Origin: an uncultured Clostridia bacterium
GTDB taxonomy: Bacteria > Bacillota > Clostridia > UBA1381
Reading direction: 5' to 3'
DNA length: 13,022 nucleotides
Assembly: GCA_944391255.1 (NCBI GenBank)
Contig: CALXSW010000186.1
Coordinates: 1-13,022, forward strand
Shown: piece after piece, positions 1 to 7,817 of the stretch
Numbering within the stretch: the stretch's first letter is position 1
How the letters are laid out: every line of letters starts with the position of its first letter
Translations under genes and position numbers: made by a program
The notes under the pieces: generated by a model
Database searches by the model: none
Seen by the model: the letters and a program-made list of their open reading frames with translations, nothing else
Told to the model about the DNA's origin: nothing

Positions 1-13
1 AAGCGCTGAGTGC

Positions 14-499
14 ATGAATAGGGTAATTTTGATGGGTCGTTTAACAGCAGATCCGGAACTCAGACAGACTCCGCAGGGTACAACACTCGCGAGATTCACT
101 ATAGCGGTAAACAGAAGATTTGCAAAAGAGGGAAGTCAGCAGGCAGATTTCATTAATTGTGTTGCCTGGAGACTGACCGGCGAATTTGTCGCAAGATATT
201 TCCATAAGGGAAGTATGATAGCTGTTGAAGGTCAGATCCAGAGCCGTTCATGGGACGGTCAGGACGGACGCAGACAGTATGCGACAGAGGTAGTTGTTGA
301 CAACGCATATTTCACGGGTTCAAAAGCTGAAACAAACACGGGCGCATCACAGGGAGCATACCAGTCTAATTTCGGAGCGTACAGCGCGCCGGCAGACCAT
401 GGTTTTAACCAAGCACCTGCACATACCGATTATGACCAGGGCTTTACTGATCTTACTTTATCGGGAGACGCTGGCAGTGAGGACGATTTGCCGTTCTGA
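14..499 (+). CDS. ssb: Single-stranded DNA-binding protein SSB
   Basis: Binds single-stranded DNA as an OB-fold tetramer and recruits replication and repair enzymes through its acidic C-terminal tip. The 161-residue protein starts with the typical SSB strand (MNRVILMGRLTADPELR), has the OB-fold core over about residues 1-104 including FINCVAW (46-52) and VEGQIQSRSW (71-80), then a low-complexity Gly/Ala/Gln/Asn linker (about 105-150) and the tip DDLPF (157-161). The length is normal. The ATG at 14 fits the family N-terminus; only 13 nt lie upstream, so its ribosome binding site cannot be judged. The AAG CGC TGA at 1-9 could be the last codons of an upstream gene, by usual gene order rpsF, but that is a guess from nine bases. 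rpsR follows after 36 nt, the classic rpsF–ssb–rpsR arrangement. Confidence 0.97.
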   Translation: MNRVILMGRLTADPELRQTPQGTTLARFTIAVNRRFAKEGSQQADFINCVAWRLTGEFVARYFHKGSMIAVEGQIQSRSWDGQDGRRQYATEVVVDNAYFTGSKAETNTGASQGAYQSNFGAYSAPADHGFNQAPAHTDYDQGFTDLTLSGDAGSEDDLPF

Positions 500-535
500 T
501 TGCTGATTGATAAAAATTGAAGGAGGAAAATTGTA

Positions 536-781
536 ATGGCTGAAAGAAATGACAGACCACAGAGAGCAAGAAGACCAAAGCGTAAGGTCTGCATGTTCTG
601 CGTAGACAAGGTTGAAAACATTGACTACAAGGATACTGCAAAGCTGCGCCGCTATGTCTCAGAACGCGGTAAGATCGTTCCAAGAAGAATAAGCGGTAAC
701 TGCGCTAAGCATCAGAGACAGCTTACAACAGCTATAAAGAGAGCAAGAATCATCGCTCTTCTTCCATTCGTAGCTGAATAA
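536..781 (+). CDS. rpsR: 30S ribosomal protein S18, cysteine-containing form
   Basis: Small-subunit protein of the 30S platform, where it contacts S6 and 16S rRNA. The 81-residue sequence is basic and has the S18 signatures IDYKD (29-33), [13 protein letters not shown] (42-54) and [15 protein letters not shown] (64-78). Cys19, Cys22 and the pair Cys56/His59 make a CxxC...CxxH arrangement that could bind zinc; many other S18 proteins lack these residues. The start is fixed by AGGAGG at 521-526, 9 nt before the ATG. The gene is last in its operon, with an intrinsic terminator 15 nt after the stop codon; no rplI follows. Identity is certain from the motifs, while zinc binding is inference. Confidence 0.97.
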   Translation: MAERNDRPQRARRPKRKVCMFCVDKVENIDYKDTAKLRRYVSERGKIVPRRISGNCAKHQRQLTTAIKRARIIALLPFVAE

Positions 782-795
782 TAAGTGAAATGATC

Positions 796-826
796 ACCCG
801 GAACGTTTGTTCCGGGTTGTTTTTTT
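796..826 (+). terminator. Intrinsic terminator after rpsR
   Basis: A perfect 9-bp stem, ACCCGGAAC (796-804) pairing with GTTCCGGGT (809-817) around a GTTT loop, is followed by a T-rich run to 826. It ends the ssb–rpsR transcript before the next promoter. Confidence 0.93.
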
Positions 827-857
827 GCCTGAAAATCACTTTTGTTGTCTTTTATAC

Positions 858-886
858 TTGATATTTTCAGGGAAATGCGTTATAAT
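858..886 (+). promoter_or_regulatory. SigA-type promoter for the gltX operon
   Basis: TTGATA (858-863) and TATAAT (881-886) are separated by exactly 17 nt, a near-consensus housekeeping promoter. Transcription should begin near 893, giving a leader of about 79 nt before gltX. It lies just downstream of the rpsR terminator, so it is the natural start of the co-directional block that follows. The leader is very AT-rich and holds only a weak hairpin, TTATAG (900-905) with CTATAA (913-918). It is too short for a T-box and shows no T-box motif. Confidence 0.85.
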
Positions 887-971
887 AGATTAAAATGGAT
901 TATAGTATCTTTCTATAAATATGGTTTTTTAAGGAAGATTTTTTAATATAAAATGATTTTGAAAGGATTTA

Positions 972-2636
972 ATGGTTAGAAGAATGAGTAATTTGTCAAT
1001 GGCACAGCTTTTATTCCCGGAGATCGATAAAACTCCGGAGGATTATGAAAAGATGTATCCTGCCCGTAATTTGCCGGAAGGAGCTAAGGTAACGAGATTT
1101 GCGCCTTCGCCGACAGGCTTCCTCCATTTCGGAAGTCTTTTTGCGGCGTTTATTTCAGCGAAAACAGCGGGAAATGACGGCGTGTTTTATTTGAGAATAG
1201 AAGATACAGATAAAAAGCGTGAGGTTGAAAACGGCGTAATAGGAATGGTAAACGGTCTGAAGGATTTCGGACTCGTGCCTGATGAGGGAGCGATGAGTGA
1301 AACTGAGGAATCGGGCGAATATGGTCCGTATACCCAGAGCAGAAGAACGGCTATTTATCAGGCTTATGTAAAGTCGCTTGTTGAGCAGGGACTCGCGTAT
1401 CCGTGTTTTATGACAGAACAGGAGATAGCGGACGTAAGAGCCGGACAGGAGAAAGAAAAGGAGCTTCCTGGTATTTACGGCAAATACGCGAAATACAGAG
1501 ATATATCTGTAGAGGACGCTAAAGCGAGGATAGAAAACGGTGATGAATATGTTGTAAGACTTAAATCACCCGGCAAGCCGGACGGCAGGATCTCATATAA
1601 GGACGAGGTAAAGGGCAAGATAGAAATGCCTGAAAATATACTTGATATAGTTCTGCTCAAAAAAGATGGAACACCGACATATCATTTCGCTCATGCGATA
1701 GATGACCATCTTATGCATACTACTCATGTAACACGCGGTGATGAATGGCTCTCATCAGTGCCTATCCATCTTCAGCTGTTTAGAGTTCTTGGCTTTAAGG
1801 CGCCTAAGTACGCGCATATAGCGCCTATAATGAAGGAGGACGCGGAAACGGGCGGTAAGAGAAAGCTTTCAAAGCGTAAGGATCCGGAGGCGGCTGTAAG
1901 CTACTATTCGGAAATGGGTTACCCTAAGGGCGCGGTAAATGAATATCTTATGACTATCGCCAATTCAAATTATGAGGATTGGAGAAGAGCGAACAAGACG
2001 GAGTCTATAGATAAATTTGAGTTCAAGCTCTCAAAGATGAGCAAAGCGGGCGCGCTGTTTGATCTCGTAAAGCTCCACGATATTTCTAAGACATATATAT
2101 CAACTATGACAGCTGATGAGGTGTATAACGATGTGTGCGACTGGTCAGCGCAGTATGACAGCGAGCTTAACGAGCTTGTAACGCGCGATACAGAATACGC
2201 GAAGAAGATCTTTTCAATAGAGAGAGGAAACAAGAAGCCGAGAAAGGATATAGGCAAGTGGTCTGAAGTAAAGGATTATATAGCTTATTTCTATGATGAA
2301 TTGTTCGACGGCGCGCGCGGATGGGCTGACAATATCGACAAGGCCGACATAAAGACAGTGCTTGAAAGATATCTTGAGATATATGACCATAACGGCACAG
2401 CTGACGCATGGTTCCCGCAGGTGCAGGAGCTGGCTGTGGAATTGGGATTTGCAAAAACACCGAAGGAATACAAGAATGATCCCGACTCATATAAAGGTCA
2501 TGTCGGAGATGTTGCCGGCATCATAAGAGTAGCGGTAACAGGCAGACTTAACACGCCTGATCTGTATACTATAATGCAGACGCTTGGCGAGAGCAAGGTA
2601 AAAGAAAGAATAACAGATGCTGTAAAAGGCTTATAA
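972..2636 (+). CDS. gltX: Glutamyl-tRNA synthetase
   Basis: Class I synthetase that activates glutamate with ATP and attaches it to tRNA-Glu in the cytoplasm. The 554-residue protein has the catalytic core opening APSPTGFLHFGS (44-55, the HIGH-equivalent is HFGS at 52-55), LRIEDTDKKRE (74-84), the sugar- and acceptor-binding region around THVTRGDEWL (251-260), and KLSKRKD (298-304) as the KMSKS equivalent, followed by a helical anticodon-binding region to the end. It is longer than the roughly 470-490 residues of common GltX, partly from about 38 residues before the core. The start is slightly open: ATG 972 has AAAGGA (962-967) only 4 nt upstream, while in-frame ATG codons at 984 and 999 would place that site too far away. 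glnS follows after 6 nt. With a GlnS encoded next door, a tRNA-Glu-specific enzyme is expected, though specificity cannot be read directly here. Confidence 0.96.
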   Translation: MVRRMSNLSMAQLLFPEIDKTPEDYEKMYPARNLPEGAKVTRFAPSPTGFLHFGSLFAAFISAKTAGNDGVFYLRIEDTDKKREVENGVIGMVNGLKDFGLVPDEGAMSETEESGEYGPYTQSRRTAIYQAYVKSLVEQGLAYPCFMTEQEIADVRAGQEKEKELPGIYGKYAKYRDISVEDAKARIENGDEYVVRLKSPGKPDGRISYKDEVKGKIEMPENILDIVLLKKDGTPTYHFAHAIDDHLMHTTHVTRGDEWLSSVPIHLQLFRVLGFKAPKYAHIAPIMKEDAETGGKRKLSKRKDPEAAVSYYSEMGYPKGAVNEYLMTIANSNYEDWRRANKTESIDKFEFKLSKMSKAGALFDLVKLHDISKTYISTMTADEVYNDVCDWSAQYDSELNELVTRDTEYAKKIFSIERGNKKPRKDIGKWSEVKDYIAYFYDELFDGARGWADNIDKADIKTVLERYLEIYDHNGTADAWFPQVQELAVELGFAKTPKEYKNDPDSYKGHVGDVAGIIRVAVTGRLNTPDLYTIMQTLGESKVKERITDAVKGL

Positions 2637-2642
2637 ATAATT

Positions 2643-4334
2643 ATGGAAGGAAATCAGAGAGGAATGGAAGAAGTATATTCAAAAAACTTTATTCAGGAAG
2701 CGATAGAAAAGGATCTGGAGCTTGGTCATTATAACCGTGTTCAGACTCGTTTCCCGCCGGAGCCTAACGGATATCTCCACGTTGGTCATGCAAAGGCTAT
2801 ATGCATTGATTTCGGCATGGCAGAGCAGTATAACGGCGAATGCAACCTGCGTCTGGACGACACTAATCCTGTAAAAGAGGATACGGAATATGTGGACGCG
2901 ATAATGGAAGATATAAAGTGGCTTGGTTTTAATTGGAACAAGGTATTGTACGCGTCAGATTATTTTGACGCGATACATGAGGCAGCTATAACGCTTATAA
3001 AAAAGGGCAAGGCATTTGTGTGCGAGCTGACTCCGGAGCAGATGAAGGAGTACAGAGGAACGCTTACGGAGCCGGGTAAGAACAGTCCTTACCGTGACCG
3101 CTCAATAGAGGAAAACCTTGATCTGTTCAATAGAATGACAGCCGGAGAATTTCCGGACGGAAGCATGGTTTTGAGAGCCAAGATAGATATGGCGTCGCCT
3201 AATATGAATATGCGCGATCCGATAATATATAGAATAATGCATGTAAGCCACCACAGAACAGGCGATAAATGGTGCGTATATCCTATGTATGACTTTGCGC
3301 ATCCGATCTCTGATACTGTAGAGGGTGTAACTCACTCTCTATGCTCACTCGAATTTGAGGATCACAGACCTATGTACGACTGGGTTCTGCGCGAGGTGGG
3401 ATATCCGGAACCGTCAAGACAGATAGAGTTCGCAAGAATGAATTTAAACTATACTCTGACAAGCAAAAGACGCTGTCTAAAACTCGTAAATGAGGGTATA
3501 GTAACAGGCTGGGACGATCCGAGAATGTCAACTCTTTGCGGTATGAGAAGAAGAGGATACACGCCTGAATCTATAAGAGATTTTTGTGAGAGAATAGGCG
3601 TTGCAAAGGCGAACAGCGTTATAGATTTTGCTATGCTTGAAGCGTGCATAAGAGAGGATCTTAACAAGCGCGCGCCGAGAGCGATGGCGGTGCTTGATCC
3701 TATAAAGCTTGTGGTTGACAACTATCCGGAGGATCTCGTTGAGGAATTTGAGGTCGAGGTAAACCCTGAAGATCCTTCGATGGGCACAAGAAAAATAGAA
3801 TTTTCAAAATACCTATATATTGAGCGCGAGGATTTCCGCGAGGAAGCGCCTAATAAATATAAGAGAATGGTGCCGGGCAGAGAGATACGTCTTAAAGGCG
3901 CTTATTATGTTACGGCTACAGGCTGTGAGAAAGATGAAGACGGAAATATAACAGTTGTGCATTGCACATATGCGCCTGATTCAAGAGGCGGCGATACAGA
4001 GGACAAGAGAAAGGTAAAGGGCACGATACATTTTGTAAGCGCGGCTCATGCCATAGACGCTGAAGTCAGATTATACGACAGACTTTTCAACGTTTCAAAT
4101 CCGTCAGATGAAACAGGTGTTTCAAGCTTCCTTGAAAATCTTAATCCGGACAGCATGGTGATAATGTCAAACGCTAAGCTTGAAAGCGGACTTAAAAACG
4201 CTAAGGTAGGCGATAAGTTCCAGTTCATGCGCCAGGGATATTTCTGCATGGACAAGGATTCAACAGATGAAAAGCTTGTGTTTAACAGAACGGTTGGACT
4301 TAAGGATTCGTGGAGTAAGATAAACAAAGCGTAA
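2643..4334 (+). CDS. glnS: Glutaminyl-tRNA synthetase
   Basis: Class I synthetase that joins glutamine directly to tRNA-Gln, bypassing the Glu-tRNA-Gln amidotransferase (GatCAB) route. The 563-residue protein matches the GlnRS form: [16 protein letters not shown] (37-52, HIGH equivalent HVGH 46-49), [16 protein letters not shown] (69-84), TSKRR (273-277) at the KMSKS position, GWDDPRM (289-295), [14 protein letters not shown] (about 302-315), and a C-terminal half corresponding to the two anticodon-binding beta-barrels, including KGTIHFVSA. The length is close to E. coli GlnS (554). Start choice is ambiguous. ATG 2643 is only 6 nt after gltX and has just AAAAGG (2624-2629) far upstream. ATG 2664 begins at residue 8, has GGAAGGAA (2645-2652) about 11 nt upstream and would give MEEVYSKNF, which also fits the family. 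By family knowledge, glnS in Bacillota is patchy and generally ascribed to horizontal transfer. Codon use here looks like that of its neighbours. Confidence 0.96.
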   Translation: MEGNQRGMEEVYSKNFIQEAIEKDLELGHYNRVQTRFPPEPNGYLHVGHAKAICIDFGMAEQYNGECNLRLDDTNPVKEDTEYVDAIMEDIKWLGFNWNKVLYASDYFDAIHEAAITLIKKGKAFVCELTPEQMKEYRGTLTEPGKNSPYRDRSIEENLDLFNRMTAGEFPDGSMVLRAKIDMASPNMNMRDPIIYRIMHVSHHRTGDKWCVYPMYDFAHPISDTVEGVTHSLCSLEFEDHRPMYDWVLREVGYPEPSRQIEFARMNLNYTLTSKRRCLKLVNEGIVTGWDDPRMSTLCGMRRRGYTPESIRDFCERIGVAKANSVIDFAMLEACIREDLNKRAPRAMAVLDPIKLVVDNYPEDLVEEFEVEVNPEDPSMGTRKIEFSKYLYIEREDFREEAPNKYKRMVPGREIRLKGAYYVTATGCEKDEDGNITVVHCTYAPDSRGGDTEDKRKVKGTIHFVSAAHAIDAEVRLYDRLFNVSNPSDETGVSSFLENLNPDSMVIMSNAKLESGLKNAKVGDKFQFMRQGYFCMDKDSTDEKLVFNRTVGLKDSWSKINKA

Positions 4335-4391
4335 GTATATTTTAAAACAAGCTGAAAAATGAATGTATATATAAGAAGAGGGTAAATAAAA

Positions 4392-5585
4392 ATGGATTAC
4401 AGTAAGTATTTTGCAGACAGAGTAGTGCCGATGAAAGGCTCTGCTATAAGAGAAATGTTCAAGAGAATGGCTGATCCGGAGATAATCTCGCTTGCCGGCG
4501 GAAATCCGGCATCGGAATTGTTCCCATCTGACGAGCTTTCAAAGATCGCCGGAAAGATACTCATGACTCAGCCGACTCTCGCTTTGCAGTATGGAACTAC
4601 GGACGGATATCCGGCAATGAAGGACTGCGCGAGAGCGAGAGCAGAAAAGGTGGGAGCCGTTTCAGAGGGTGACGAGATCCTCATAATGACGGGCGCTAAT
4701 CAGGGAATAGATCTTTTTGCTAAGTCTATCTTAAACAAGGGTGATAAGGTAATAGTTGAAAGTCCGAGCTTTATCGGAAGCCTTAACGCGTTCAGAACGT
4801 ATGAATGTGAGCTTATCGGTATAGAGGTTGAGTCTGACGGTATGAATATTGACGCGCTTGAAAAGGCTCTTGCGGAAAATCCGGATACTAAAATGATCTA
4901 TACGATCCCTACGTTCCAGAACCCTACAGGAACTACTATGTCATTGGCAAAGCGTGAAAGACTTGTAGAGCTTGCGGCAAAATACGGTGTTCTCGTGCTT
5001 GAGGATAACCCGTATGGCGATCTGCGATTTTCGGGCGAGGACGTTCCTACATTGAAGTCGCTTGATAAAAACGGTGTCGTGTTCTATGCCGGCTCATTCT
5101 CAAAGATACTCTCGCCGGGTATGCGTCTTGGATATCTTATAGGTCCGGCTCAGCTTCTGGAAAAGACAGAAATGCTAAAGCAGGTCAATGATGTTCACAC
5201 GCCTATGCTCACTCAGCTTATGTGCGTTCAGTTTATGAAAAAATATAATATAGATACATATATCAAGAAAAACAGAGAGCTGTACGGCAAGAAATGCAAG
5301 GCTATGGTTGAAACTATGGAGGAAACGTTCCCGGCGGGAAAAGTTGAATGGGTAGTTCCTGACGGCGGGATCTTCCTTTGGTGCACATGCCCTGGAATAG
5401 AGGATATAACACCTGTAGTAGACAGATGCCTTGAAAAGAAGGTGGCGATCGTCCCGGGATCAAATTTTGCGATCGATCCGTTCGCGCCGTCAAATCAGTT
5501 TAGACTTAACTATTCGTCCGCGTCTGTGGAGGATATAAAAGAGGGCGTAAGAAGGCTTGGCGCTGTTCTTACAGAGCTTCTCTAA
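4392..5585 (+). CDS. Class I PLP-dependent aminotransferase (2-aminoadipate/MocR-like family)
   Basis: A fold-type I PLP enzyme that most likely transfers amino groups between an amino acid and a 2-oxo acid. The 397 residues show LAGGNPASELFP (34-45) near the N-terminus, QYGTTDGYP (66-74), TGANQGIDL (100-108) of the cofactor phosphate region, FQNPTGT (175-181) with the PLP-contacting Asn, EDNPYGD (204-210) with the Asp that holds the pyridine nitrogen, and SFSKILSPGMRLGY (235-248) where Lys238 should form the Schiff base. A late FRLNYS provides the usual carboxylate-binding Arg. It resembles stand-alone LysN/2-aminoadipate and aromatic aminotransferases and the catalytic half of MocR regulators, but has no winged-helix domain. 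The substrate cannot be deduced. GAGGG (4378-4382) lies 9 nt before the ATG. Its position between synthetase genes points to amino acid metabolism without naming a pathway. Confidence 0.88.
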   Translation: MDYSKYFADRVVPMKGSAIREMFKRMADPEIISLAGGNPASELFPSDELSKIAGKILMTQPTLALQYGTTDGYPAMKDCARARAEKVGAVSEGDEILIMTGANQGIDLFAKSILNKGDKVIVESPSFIGSLNAFRTYECELIGIEVESDGMNIDALEKALAENPDTKMIYTIPTFQNPTGTTMSLAKRERLVELAAKYGVLVLEDNPYGDLRFSGEDVPTLKSLDKNGVVFYAGSFSKILSPGMRLGYLIGPAQLLEKTEMLKQVNDVHTPMLTQLMCVQFMKKYNIDTYIKKNRELYGKKCKAMVETMEETFPAGKVEWVVPDGGIFLWCTCPGIEDITPVVDRCLEKKVAIVPGSNFAIDPFAPSNQFRLNYSSASVEDIKEGVRRLGAVLTELL

Positions 5586-5608
5586 TCATTTATTTCGGAG
5601 GAAAATCA

Positions 5609-6640
5609 ATGGAAGAAAATATTATATCAACGCCGGCTGAGCCTAAGAAAAGAATTTTTTCGGGTGTTCAGCCGTCAGGAAATATAACGCTTGGAAATTA
5701 TCTCGGAGCTATCAAGAACTGGGTAGACCTTCAGGATAAATATGAATGTATATATGCTATGATGGATCTGCACACGATAACAGTGCGTCAGACACCGGCA
5801 GAGCTTAGAAAGAGAACTTTGGAGCTGCTCGCGCTTTATATAGCAGCCGGGATCGATCCGGAAAAATGTATAATGTTCGTTCAGTCGCATAACAGCGCTC
5901 ATGCGGAATTGGGCTGGATACTGAACTGTTACACATATATGGGCGAATTGCAGAGAATGACTCAGTTTAAGGATAAGTCTGCAAGACACGCCGATAACAT
6001 AAACGCCGGTCTTTTCACATATCCGGTCCTCATGGCGGCTGACATACTGCTTTATCAGACAGATTATGTGCCTGTCGGCAAGGATCAGCTTCAGCATATC
6101 GAGATCTGCCGCGATATAGCAAACAGATTTAACAGTCTTTACGGAAATGTGTTCAAGATCCCTGAGGGACTTCTAACAAAGTCAGGCGCTAAGATAATGA
6201 GCTTGCAGGATCCAACAAAGAAAATGTCAAAATCAGATGAAAATCCTAAGGCGTTTATTTCGATGATGGACGATTTTAACGTGATCGCAAAGAAGATAAA
6301 GAGCGCTGTCACAGATAGTGAAGGCGTTATAGAATACCGTCCTGACGATGAATCAAAGGCGGGAATAAATAACCTTATAAGCATTATGGCAGCTGTAACC
6401 GGTAAGGCGCCGGAAAGCATAGCGCAGGAATTTAGTGGACAGGGATACGGCGTGTTCAAGGCGGCTGTCGCTGACGCTGTAGTTGAAACAGTGCGCCCGA
6501 TACGTGAGGAATATGACCGATTGATAAAAGATAAGGCTTATTTACAGGGCATTTACAAGAACGGCGCGGAATCAGCGCATCGTCTTGCGAACAGAACATT
6601 GAAAAAGGTCTATAAAAAGGTCGGATTCGTTGTTGAGTAA
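5609..6640 (+). CDS. trpS: Tryptophanyl-tRNA synthetase
   Basis: Class I synthetase that charges tRNA-Trp; normally a homodimer. The 343-residue protein carries SGVQPSGNITLGNYLGA (18-34, HIGH equivalent TLGN 27-30), MMDLHTITV (51-59), YPVLMAADILLY (138-149), PVGKDQLQH (155-163) and KKMSKSDEN (204-212), with KMSKS at 205-209. Length is typical of bacterial TrpRS, with about a dozen extra residues ahead of the core. The start is supported by GGAGG at 5597-5601, 7 nt before the ATG. It follows the aminotransferase after 23 nt and is probably read from the same transcript. No tryptophan attenuator, T-box or terminator was seen in the gap. Confidence 0.97.
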   Translation: MEENIISTPAEPKKRIFSGVQPSGNITLGNYLGAIKNWVDLQDKYECIYAMMDLHTITVRQTPAELRKRTLELLALYIAAGIDPEKCIMFVQSHNSAHAELGWILNCYTYMGELQRMTQFKDKSARHADNINAGLFTYPVLMAADILLYQTDYVPVGKDQLQHIEICRDIANRFNSLYGNVFKIPEGLLTKSGAKIMSLQDPTKKMSKSDENPKAFISMMDDFNVIAKKIKSAVTDSEGVIEYRPDDESKAGINNLISIMAAVTGKAPESIAQEFSGQGYGVFKAAVADAVVETVRPIREEYDRLIKDKAYLQGIYKNGAESAHRLANRTLKKVYKKVGFVVE

Positions 6641-6660
6641 TTATCACAGCCACAAAACAA

Positions 6661-6687
6661 TGCCGGAGCATGTAGCTTGCAACGGCA
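6661..6687. other. Weak inverted repeat between trpS and wecA-like gene
   Basis: TGCCG (6661-6665) can pair with CGGCA (6683-6687), with an inner GCA/TGC pairing (6668-6670 with 6678-6680). It is followed by an A-rich stretch rather than a T-run, so it is not an intrinsic terminator on the plus strand. It lies in the largest gap of the operon (74 nt) and may be an RNA-stability or processing hairpin, or nothing. Confidence 0.25.
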
Positions 6688-6714
6688 ATAAATAAAAGAA
6701 AGGGAAGATATAAA

Positions 6715-7815
6715 ATGAATTATGCAAACATGATATTTGCATTTGTAATTTCATTTATTTTTACATTTGCGACAACCCCCTTAGTAAAGCGTTTTGCTTA
6801 TGTTATCGGCGCTGTAGATATTCCTAAGGATAAAAGACGAGTTCACAAGAAGCCGACGCCGCGAATAGGCGGACTTGCGATAATATTCGGATTTTTGGTG
6901 GCGGTGATATCATTTAACGACACATGGTCAAAAGAAGTGGTGTCCACTCTTGTGGGCGCCGGTATACTGGGAATACTCGGAGTCATTGACGACTGCAAGG
7001 AGCTTGATGCAAAGCTCAAATTTGTAGTGCAGATAGTAGCCGCTCTCGTGGTGGTCATATTTGGAGATATAAGGATATCGGTTATATCAAACCCGAATAT
7101 TTTCAGCGTTGAGCCGTATGTTATACTGCCGTCGTGGCTGTCGGTATGTGTGACGATATTCTGGATAGTGTTTATAACGAACGCTGTTAATTTCATAGAC
7201 GGCCTTGACGGACTTGCCGCCGGAGTTTCGGCTATAATGTCGATATCTCTTGTGTTTATAGCTATAAGCTATCATGAATTCACGATCGCGCTGCTCGGTC
7301 TGGCGCTTATGGGATCGTGTTTCGGATTTTTGCCTTATAATTTCAATCCGGCAAAGATATTTATGGGCGACACCGGATCGACGTTCTTAGGCTATATGCT
7401 GGCGGTGCTGTCAGTTCAGGGTATGTTTAAGTCATATGCGGTCATCTCATTTGCAGTGCCGCTTCTGATGCTTGGACTTCCTTTGTTTGACGCGCTGTTT
7501 GCGATGATAAGACGTGTGCTGTCAGGAAAAAGCCCTATGGTCGCCGACAGAGGCCATCTTCATCACAGATTATATGATATGGGATTCTCCCAGAAACAGA
7601 CGGTGTTTATTCTCTACGCTATAAGCGGAGTGCTTGGAATAACTGCGATACTTTTGGCAGAACAGAGATTTTTAAGAGCTATGCTCCTTCTTATGTGCGT
7701 GCTTATATTCCTGCTTATGGCGAATATGATGGGAAAGAACAGCTTTGTCAGAAAGCCGCCGTCAAAGGAGAACAAGGATAATGATAACAACACGGGAGAA
7801 GATCAAGGAGAATAA
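6715..7815 (+). CDS. wecA: Undecaprenyl-phosphate sugar-1-phosphate transferase (WecA/TagO family)
   Basis: Integral membrane enzyme of the MraY/WecA (PNPT) superfamily; by family, it moves GlcNAc-1-phosphate from UDP-GlcNAc to undecaprenyl phosphate to begin a surface glycopolymer. The 366 residues form about ten or eleven hydrophobic helices. Family motifs are HKKPTPRIGG (44-53), GVIDDCKELDAKLKF (89-103) with the Asp pair 92-93, NAVNFIDGLDGLAAG (156-170), IFMGDTGSTFLGY (215-227), and ADRGHLHHRLYDMG (277-290), whose HLHHR is typical of WecA/TagO rather than MraY. The tail (about 345-366) is polar and Asn/Asp/Glu-rich, presumably cytoplasmic. AGGGAAG (6701-6707) precedes the ATG. wecB follows 2 nt after the stop, so the two are probably translationally coupled; that supports a GlcNAc/ManNAc role over peptidoglycan MraY. 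In Bacillota the equivalent gene is often named tagO. Confidence 0.92.
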   Translation: MNYANMIFAFVISFIFTFATTPLVKRFAYVIGAVDIPKDKRRVHKKPTPRIGGLAIIFGFLVAVISFNDTWSKEVVSTLVGAGILGILGVIDDCKELDAKLKFVVQIVAALVVVIFGDIRISVISNPNIFSVEPYVILPSWLSVCVTIFWIVFITNAVNFIDGLDGLAAGVSAIMSISLVFIAISYHEFTIALLGLALMGSCFGFLPYNFNPAKIFMGDTGSTFLGYMLAVLSVQGMFKSYAVISFAVPLLMLGLPLFDALFAMIRRVLSGKSPMVADRGHLHHRLYDMGFSQKQTVFILYAISGVLGITAILLAEQRFLRAMLLLMCVLIFLLMANMMGKNSFVRKPPSKENKDNDNNTGEDQGE

Positions 7816-7817
7816 AG

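Noticed and set aside
893..971. Possible T-box or other riboswitch leader before the synthetase operon
   Set aside because: The leader is only about 79 nt, very AT-rich, has one weak 6-bp hairpin, and shows neither a T-box sequence nor an antiterminator/terminator pair.
6661..6687. Terminator between trpS and the wecA-like gene
   Set aside because: The inverted repeat is short and interrupted, and is followed by A-rich rather than T-rich sequence.
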